Source of the DNA: Bacteroidales bacterium | GTDB lineage: Bacteria > Bacteroidota > Bacteroidia > Bacteroidales > Paludibacteraceae | Reading direction: 5' to 3' | Assembly (NCBI GenBank): GCA_022784645.1 | Contig: JALFZG010000066.1 | Coordinates: forward strand, 1 to 64,000 | DNA: 64,000 nucleotides | Shown here: positions 58,490 to 64,000 of the stretch, piece after piece | How the letters are laid out: the number at the start of each line of letters is the position of its first letter | Numbering within the stretch: position 1 is the first letter of the stretch | Notes under the pieces: generated by a model | The model's database searches: none | Told to the model about the DNA's origin: nothing | Seen by the model: only the letters and a program-made list of their open reading frames with translations | Translations under genes and position numbers: made by a program

Positions 58490-58523
58490 ATTGAATTAGC
58501 AATGGTGGGGTAAAAAAATCACC

Positions 58524-59846
58524 TTATTTCTTTCCGTAATTCTCATCTACTGCTCGGCGTGCGAACACCGTAATGATGAGGGTGGCAGCGCAGCAAGCAA
58601 TCACCATCCAGAAGAAACCTACGTAGCCGAGAGCCTCCTGAATATAACCTGCAAACATGCCCGGAATCATCATCGAGAGTGCCATGAAGGCCGTGCAGAT
58701 GGCATAGTGAGCCGTTTTAAACTCGCCCTCTGAGAAGTAAATCATAAACAGCATATAAGCCGTGAAGCCGAAGCCATAGCCGAACTGCTCAACCGCCAGC
58801 GCGATAGAGATCGTAACAAGCGAAGTGGGCAGCGCCATACTCAGATACACAAACGTCAAGCATGGGAGCGTCATGCAGGCTGCCATCCACCACATCGATT
58901 TCTTCAAGCCTACCTTCGATGCAAACCAGCCGCCGAGGATACCGCCAATCGTAAGGAAGAGGATACCAATCGTGCCATAAACGATACCTACCTGCTCGGT
59001 AGCAAGCCCTAAGCCACCCACCTCGTTGGAAGCCACCAGGAAGGGGTTAATCATCTTAATCAGGAACGCCTCCGGCAAACGGAAAACGAGCATGAAGATC
59101 ATTGCCAACCAAATGCCCGGTTTTTGGAAATACGTCACGAACGTGCGGCCAAACTCGCGCAGGATAGCACCTACGCTCTTTGCATCCTCGCCCAGCGATG
59201 AGCGGTCAGAAGCAGGCTTGGGTGTGAAGAATATATGCCAGAGCGTGATGAGCGCAAAGATGATCGAGGTGAAGAGTAGGGTGAGTTGCCATGCCAATGG
59301 GATATCGCCCGTTTTCGTTTCGAGCACACCGGCTACAACGAGCAATACGCCCTGGCCGAAGATAGAACTCAAGCGATAGAACGTGCTGCGGATGCCTACG
59401 AAAGCAGCCTGCTCGTGGCTCGTGAGCGCCAACATATAGAAACCATCGGCTGCGATATCATGCGTGGCCGAAGCAAAGGCTACGATGATAAAGAGGATGA
59501 GCATCACCGTAAAGAGCGAGATGGGCGTTTGGCCGGACGCAATCAGTTCAGGTGACGGATGCGGGATGGTGATCGTAAGCAAAACGAAGGCTGCCGTCAT
59601 CAGAATCTGCATGGCGATAAACCACCAACGTTTGGTCTTGATGATATCTACAAACGGACTCCAAAACGGCTTGATCGTCCACGGAAGATACAGCAATGAA
59701 GTGAACAATGCCATTTGGCCATTGGGTACGCCCATCTTCGTGAACATCATCACGGAAATGTTGTTGACCAAAAAATAAGGGATGCCTTCCGCAAAATACA
59801 GCGTGGGAATCCAGAACCAAGGGTTCAATCGTTTTTCGTTTTTCAT
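58524..59846 (-). CDS. AmpG-like MFS transporter
   Basis: A 440-residue major facilitator with about 12 membrane helices. It has the AmpG/SLC33-type opening WFWIPTLYFAEGIPYFLVNN, LPWTIKPFWSPFVDI and ATHDIAADGFYMLAL. In other bacteria AmpG imports GlcNAc-anhydromuropeptides released by lytic transglycosylases for peptidoglycan recycling; muropeptide permease is the most likely role, but a sugar or siderophore substrate cannot be excluded. In Bacteroidota such genes often accompany glycan-recycling enzymes; the upstream neighbour is a phosphodiester-glycosidase-like protein with a 51-bp gap. Confidence 0.85.
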   Translation of the reverse strand: MKNEKRLNPWFWIPTLYFAEGIPYFLVNNISVMMFTKMGVPNGQMALFTSLLYLPWTIKPFWSPFVDIIKTKRWWFIAMQILMTAAFVLLTITIPHPSPELIASGQTPISLFTVMLILFIIVAFASATHDIAADGFYMLALTSHEQAAFVGIRSTFYRLSSIFGQGVLLVVAGVLETKTGDIPLAWQLTLLFTSIIFALITLWHIFFTPKPASDRSSLGEDAKSVGAILREFGRTFVTYFQKPGIWLAMIFMLVFRLPEAFLIKMINPFLVASNEVGGLGLATEQVGIVYGTIGILFLTIGGILGGWFASKVGLKKSMWWMAACMTLPCLTFVYLSMALPTSLVTISIALAVEQFGYGFGFTAYMLFMIYFSEGEFKTAHYAICTAFMALSMMIPGMFAGYIQEALGYVGFFWMVIACCAATLIITVFARRAVDENYGKK

Positions 59847-59897
59847 TTGAATATTGGGTTTTTGGTGGGAATGGTTGTTCCCACGCGGTGAATGTTC

Positions 59898-62273
59898 TTA
59901 TTGAATGATTCTTCCGAGCAGATCGTAATAGGTGTCTCCAATGCGGATGAGAATGCGTCCGTCTTGCAGGATTTTCTCGGCATTGTTATCCGTGTTGAAA
60001 TCATTCGTTTTGCTCTCAATGATATAATTATGATAGTGCAATCGGATGCCGTGCAGCTTCAGCTGGTAGGGCTGCTTTACGGTTACATCGGTGAGGGTCA
60101 ACACGATCTTGTTGAGGCAAACAGGCCAAATGCCGATGTCGTTGGTGTCGAGTTTGAAGTCACTGATAGCTGCCTTGTAGTAACCGAGTGTGTTGGCCGG
60201 AAGCTCTTCTGTAAGCGATACACTGACCGTATTGGTGCTGTTATGCGCTTGCGCAATCAATCCTACCGATTTGAGTTTGGTCGGGCTCTCTACGATCAGT
60301 TCAATGGAGTCAGGGAGGGAGTACAGCGGGAGGTTGCCTGTGAGGGATACTTGCGGATTGCGGGCCGAACTGACGGCGAAATTGAGGGTAGCAATGCTGT
60401 CAGTTGTCATACCCCAATGGATGGGGTTGGAGCCGTTTTTGAGCGTCCAAATGGCGGTATCCTCGTTGAGAAAACGTGTTTGCATCAGCGTAGGCGCATC
60501 GGGAATCTCTACGGTTACGTGCATGCTTACAGCATTGCTTCCGAGGGAGCCTTGGATAGTCGTTTCACCATTGGAAAGACCGCGTAGCACGCCTGCTTCG
60601 CAGATGGCGCAGATGCGCTCGTCATCCGTTGTCCAACTGAAATAAGCGGGATCTACAAGCAGCGGATTGCTTGCATCGCCCGAATACGCTTGGATGGTGT
60701 ACTCGCGCGTGTCGATTAATACGGAATCAAGCGCCAAGCGCACTTCGCCTTCTTCGATGGTGATAGGTTGACTCACTTGAACAGCGCCGAAGCTGGCTGT
60801 GAGGGTGCCCGTGCCGGCCGTGGCACCGGCTATGAACGTCTTTCCATCAGCAGAGATAGTGCCGAGCGAGGCTGGTGATACGGAGAGGGTATAGTCGCGA
60901 AAATCGTTGTTGAGCAATACACCATATTGATTATACGCGCGCAAAGCGGGCGTATAAGAAGCATACGATGCGATGGTGGCGGTGTCGGCATCGTAGAATC
61001 GGAGTTGGCTAACCGCTGAATCATCGGGCGCAGTGCTGACCACGAAGAGCGAGTTGGCTACCGGTCGGGGCGTACCATCGCGGGAGATGAACTTATATTC
61101 ATTGAGTACCTCCATCTGTGCACTGCCGCCGCCGTCCATGCCGGCTGCCCAAGTGGCACCATCGTTGCGCACGATAGCGCACATCTCATGGGTGTAGTTA
61201 CCCGGATCCTGGCTCACGAGCAGCCACAAACGATTGCCCTCGTTGTTGGTAGCAAGCAGGGTGCGGGGGTAGTTTTGATTATTGTAACCTTCGTTATAGT
61301 TTCGACTGGTGAGTTGCCCTTCTGCCATCACGAGGCAGTTGCCCGTAACCATCTGCATCACGCGGGGCGCGATGGAGTCACCGGAGAAATTATCGTCGGG
61401 TGTTTCGGACTGCGAATACATGCCGAGCTTGATTTGGAAGGTGTCGCCCACTTGCAGGTTATTGTTTACCCAATTGCCTCTTTCTCCTCTGCCTTGCAAG
61501 GCTCCCATCTTGCCGGTGAGCTTGGTCAAGCCGGTGTGATTGCGGGATAGCACTACGCATTGCATGGTGTCGTTGATTGTCCATTCTTGACCGGCGATAG
61601 GCTCAAAAACCACCTCAATCACGGAGTCGGCTATGGCGCGGGTAGTGCCCGCATAGCGGTTAAAGAGGGCTATCTCGTTGGCGTTGGGGTTATTGCGGCG
61701 GCGGTTGCAATCGCGGATAGCGCGCCCTTTATCGGCACCCTTGCTCACGCGCCCGTTCCATTTCATATTGCGTATGAGCGCGCGCCCGAGATTATCGATC
61801 ATGAAGAAACCGCGGTCGCCTTGCGCGTTCCAATCGGAGGGGTTACCAATCAACACGCCATCTTTGGCCGTACCGGAAAACGGCTGACCGAGCAAACCAG
61901 CATACGCTGAAGACGGGCTCGATATATTGCCTGTCACGCACCAAAAATTACAGTTAACTGCGCCAATGGGACGATGTCCAGCCGAGTCGATCTTCTGATG
62001 CGCTACACATAGCGCCTCGGTAGCGCCCATTGAGTCTTTAGCCTGATACTCCTCAATCTTGATATGGGGATTCGTAAGATCAATGGTGAGCATGTACATG
62101 CGATGCTGCTTGTTGTTGATGCTTACGTTGAATCGGGTGTAGGTCGTGCCCGGCCCCACCTGATACTGCTCAAGGGTGTCAGCCGGACAGGGTGTGCCGT
62201 TGACGTCTATCATCCCCGCCATTGCATAGGCAGAGAGCAGTAAAACGGATAAAAGCGTGAATAGATGTTTCAT
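59898..62273 (-). CDS. Secreted phosphodiester-glycosidase (NAGPA)-like protein with Ig-like domains
   Basis: A 791-residue exported protein. Signal peptide about 1-19 (AYAMA cleavage). Residues about 40-415 resemble the NAGPA (phosphodiester alpha-GlcNAcase) domain: IDLTNPHIKIEEY, GAVNCNFW (105-112), PRTLLATN (337-344) and GATWAAGMDGGGSAQM (about 372-387), the last two being the hallmark motifs. The family cleaves GlcNAc from phosphodiester-linked substrates such as cell-wall polymers. Residues about 430-590 carry one or two Big-type Ig-like domains (SVSPASLGTISADGKTFIAG). A beta domain follows, then the tail LQDGRILIRIGDTYYDLLGR, which resembles the amylase tail at 4030. Next gene 51 bp downstream. 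Confidence 0.85.
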   Translation of the reverse strand: MKHLFTLLSVLLLSAYAMAGMIDVNGTPCPADTLEQYQVGPGTTYTRFNVSINNKQHRMYMLTIDLTNPHIKIEEYQAKDSMGATEALCVAHQKIDSAGHRPIGAVNCNFWCVTGNISSPSSAYAGLLGQPFSGTAKDGVLIGNPSDWNAQGDRGFFMIDNLGRALIRNMKWNGRVSKGADKGRAIRDCNRRRNNPNANEIALFNRYAGTTRAIADSVIEVVFEPIAGQEWTINDTMQCVVLSRNHTGLTKLTGKMGALQGRGERGNWVNNNLQVGDTFQIKLGMYSQSETPDDNFSGDSIAPRVMQMVTGNCLVMAEGQLTSRNYNEGYNNQNYPRTLLATNNEGNRLWLLVSQDPGNYTHEMCAIVRNDGATWAAGMDGGGSAQMEVLNEYKFISRDGTPRPVANSLFVVSTAPDDSAVSQLRFYDADTATIASYASYTPALRAYNQYGVLLNNDFRDYTLSVSPASLGTISADGKTFIAGATAGTGTLTASFGAVQVSQPITIEEGEVRLALDSVLIDTREYTIQAYSGDASNPLLVDPAYFSWTTDDERICAICEAGVLRGLSNGETTIQGSLGSNAVSMHVTVEIPDAPTLMQTRFLNEDTAIWTLKNGSNPIHWGMTTDSIATLNFAVSSARNPQVSLTGNLPLYSLPDSIELIVESPTKLKSVGLIAQAHNSTNTVSVSLTEELPANTLGYYKAAISDFKLDTNDIGIWPVCLNKIVLTLTDVTVKQPYQLKLHGIRLHYHNYIIESKTNDFNTDNNAEKILQDGRILIRIGDTYYDLLGRIIQ

Positions 62274-62304
62274 GATGCGGATAATGAGGTTACTCGCTTG
62301 GGGC

Positions 62305-62354
62305 CGCTAATCCACTATGGCTATTGACTCGCTAATCCACTATGGCTATTGGCT
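62305..62354. repeat. 25-bp tandem repeat upstream of the NAGPA-like gene
   Basis: CGCTAATCCACTATGGCTAT plus TG(A/G)CT occurs twice, 62305-62329 and 62330-62354, with one mismatch. It is 32 bp upstream of the NAGPA-like start codon on the minus strand, so it is in the leader or promoter. Confidence 0.85.
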
Positions 62355-62384
62355 CGATAATGCTGCTATGGGCTATAAAATAAT

Positions 62385-62430
62385 GCTGACCTCGGCCATT
62401 CTGGGTGGTCCAGAATGCACCCAGGTCAGC
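62385..62430 (-). terminator. 46-nt two-tier hairpin downstream of ppiD
   Basis: The outer stem GCTGACCT/AGGTCAGC and the inner stem CATTCTGG/CCAGAATG are both perfect and separated by small internal loops (CGGC and CACCC side), with a GTGGT loop. On the minus strand it is followed by ATTATTTTAT, a weak T-rich tract. A terminator of ppiD or a structured leader element of the NAGPA-like mRNA. The rest of 62274-62574 has no gene. Confidence 0.55.
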
Positions 62431-62574
62431 GTGTGGGGAAGAGTTTTATATGTAGGTGCACAAACTGCGGAGCAACAATAATTACTGAGCTGTGATAGAT
62501 GAGCGGCAACAACTGAGCTGCAGAGCGTGCGTAATAACTGCGGCCGTATCGGGAACTACTGCCGCAAGATGGGT

Positions 62575-64000
62575 TTACTGGAAGTTAGCGCGGTTGTCCT
62601 CAACCTCTGCGTTTTCCTCGATGAGCGCGAGAGCCTGATAGGGGAGTGAGTAAGCGGTGCGCATGTTGAGCTGCTGAATCTGAGCGTCAGCATCGAAGGT
62701 CTCGCCTGCGTTAGCCTGCTTAGCACCCTTCACCATATAAACGCCGTTTACACCCTTGATAGGAGCACTCACTTCGCCTTCGGCGAGCTTCATTGCAGCA
62801 CCAATCACAGCGGGCTCAACGCCAGCAGCACCAAAGCGGTAGCCGCCCATCGATACGCCCTCAGCCACTTCGATATTGTTGCCGAGCAACTGAGCAGCCT
62901 CTTCAAGGGTCTTAGCATCCTTGAGCTGTGCAATGATCTTTTCTGCTTTCTTATTGTTGATAGCCTCAAAACGAAGCTCTGTCTCCACGTCTTTCATATC
63001 GCGATATTCGCCATCGCGCACAGCGGCTACGGCTGCAACGATGAACTCTTGACCGCACTCAAAAACGTCGCTCACGCCGTTTTCTTTTGCCTCAAATGCC
63101 CAACGAACAATCGGACGGCTCTGCTTCAACTGTGCTACCTTATCCGCATTCTTGGTAAGGAAACTTGCGGGCATTACGCTCTTACCAGCCTCGCGTGCAG
63201 CCGTTTCGAACTGCTCCTTGGTGGGGTTGTTGACGATGAACTGCTTAGCCTCGTTGTAGATTTGCGCATACGTTTTAGAAGAAGCGGTTACTACGCGAGC
63301 CATCACAGCGAGCTGCACCTTAGGCGTGGGCTTGCTGAAATCCTCTGCGATGAAAGTCTGCTCGCCCATGCCAGCAGCTACGGTGAACTGTTCGCCTTTC
63401 TTGCAAGCGAGTGCCTTAGCAGCCATGTCCTTGGTGAGGGCGTTGATAGGATACCAACCGAGGTCCTGATTCTCCTCGCCTTCGGCGGAAGCTACAATGG
63501 TGAGCTTAACGGAGTCGGGGAGGGCATAACCAGCCTTCACGAGGCGAGCCATAGCGTAGGTGTTGGTTGCCTCGTCAAACGTGAGCTCTGCGATATCGCC
63601 GGTCTTGCCGTTGAACGCAAACTCCTGATACATCGGGAGTACGTCCTCCTTGCTCAGATCGCGGCCGTCAAAGGTGATGTCAGAGTTGGTGTTTACAACG
63701 GTAAGGAGGTCGTCGGTGGTGAAGAACTCCTCAGCTACAGCCTGCATCTCTTTCTCTGCCTGCTCGAAGTCTGCCTCAGAGGGCACAACGGGGAAGCTGA
63801 TATAGATGATGTCGCGGTTGGGCTGCTGCTTGTACATCTCTTTATGCTGCTGATAGAGCGCTTTGATATCGCTCTTGCTTACGCTGACGGTAGAGTCAGA
63901 GATAGCATAGTAGGGCTGCATCACGTATTCGAAATCAGCGCTGATCTGGTTGTCTTCGAATGCATATTTAGCGTCGAGCGAGTTAGCGGTCACGCACTTG
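62575..64000 (-). CDS. Peptidyl-prolyl isomerase PpiD-like chaperone (partial)
   Basis: The frame stays open to the window edge (AAG TGC GTG ACC...), so the 5' end is missing and the apparent start at 63993 is only a GTG in frame. The visible 475 residues are a SurA/PpiD-type periplasmic chaperone: residues near the edge (FEYVMQPYYAISDSTVSVSKSDIKALYQQHKEMYK) match the N-terminal helical core, and ENQDLGWYPINALTKDMAAKAL resembles the parvulin DLGWF motif. A C-terminal SurA-like region ends QLNMRTAYSLPYQALALIEE. Full-length Bacteroidota PpiD proteins have about 700 residues with an N-terminal membrane anchor. The parvulin domain looks divergent, so isomerase activity is unsure. Confidence 0.85.
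   Translation of the reverse strand, partial: KCVTANSLDAKYAFEDNQISADFEYVMQPYYAISDSTVSVSKSDIKALYQQHKEMYKQQPNRDIIYISFPVVPSEADFEQAEKEMQAVAEEFFTTDDLLTVVNTNSDITFDGRDLSKEDVLPMYQEFAFNGKTGDIAELTFDEATNTYAMARLVKAGYALPDSVKLTIVASAEGEENQDLGWYPINALTKDMAAKALACKKGEQFTVAAGMGEQTFIAEDFSKPTPKVQLAVMARVVTASSKTYAQIYNEAKQFIVNNPTKEQFETAAREAGKSVMPASFLTKNADKVAQLKQSRPIVRWAFEAKENGVSDVFECGQEFIVAAVAAVRDGEYRDMKDVETELRFEAINNKKAEKIIAQLKDAKTLEEAAQLLGNNIEVAEGVSMGGYRFGAAGVEPAVIGAAMKLAEGEVSAPIKGVNGVYMVKGAKQANAGETFDADAQIQQLNMRTAYSLPYQALALIEENAEVEDNRANFQ

Overview
The window reads as one contiguous piece of a Bacteroidota chromosome, most likely an uncultured gut- or rumen-type Bacteroidales. The evidence is the -33 TTTG / -7 TAnnTTTG promoters seen upstream of several genes, an rseC-rnfBCDGEA operon in the order usual for Bacteroides relatives, type IX secretion (T9SS) C-terminal sorting domains, BspA-type leucine-rich repeats, Spasalectan-free but SufCD-type iron-sulfur genes, and many MKK...C lipoproteins. 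Genus cannot be fixed from the sequence. T9SS substrates argue against a typical Bacteroides. No phage, CRISPR array, rRNA operon or recognisable transposase is present.

Layout. 1-950: tail of a small membrane protein, arrays of 20-bp hairpin units, and a 51-residue micro-ORF with its own terminator. 985-6494 (minus): trmO, two secreted GH13 amylases and a PepSY-like periplasmic protein. 6599-12919 (minus): tRNA-Phe and the Rnf electron-transport operon headed by rseC. 13027-17341 (plus): ftsK, a LolA-like chaperone and pgeF. 17600-29185: one 3861-residue secreted surface protein with a T9SS sorting domain and a strong terminator. 29300-31190: a 1.9-kb gene-poor stretch of repeats and miniature elements. 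31191-34629 (minus): prs, a glutaminyl-cyclase-like lipoprotein, sufC and a short sufD. 34848-42141 (plus): CE12 esterase, a GT2 glycosyltransferase, DUF3467, nucleoside phosphorylase, dipeptidyl peptidase III and an EPSP-synthase/GT2 fusion. 42302-49051: two secreted T9SS-type proteins and an OmpA-family protein. 49163-53923: U32 peptidase, L,D-transpeptidase-like lipoprotein, 7TM-AraC regulator, and mltG on the other strand. 54062-57022: large outer-membrane beta-barrel receptor. 57785-64000 (minus): pssA, AmpG-like transporter, phosphodiester-glycosidase-like protein and a partial ppiD.

Functional themes are cell-surface and envelope work: T9SS export, starch use, peptidoglycan synthesis and recycling, phospholipid synthesis and periplasmic folding. 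The glutaminyl cyclase fits with signal peptides predicted to expose Gln at +1.

The most unusual content is between the genes. A family of miniature elements (about 0.65-0.8 kb) is bounded by inverted repeats built from iterated TGTGAACTT units; one copy has perfect 52-bp ends. Copies carry some of a fixed set of modules: an AT-rich arm, a GCGATG array, tandem 20-bp GTTCCA hairpin units whose stems change in a compensatory way, a micro-ORF (MAKKDKKVNAWQ...), and a stem-loop terminator. Each visible copy lies between convergently transcribed genes.
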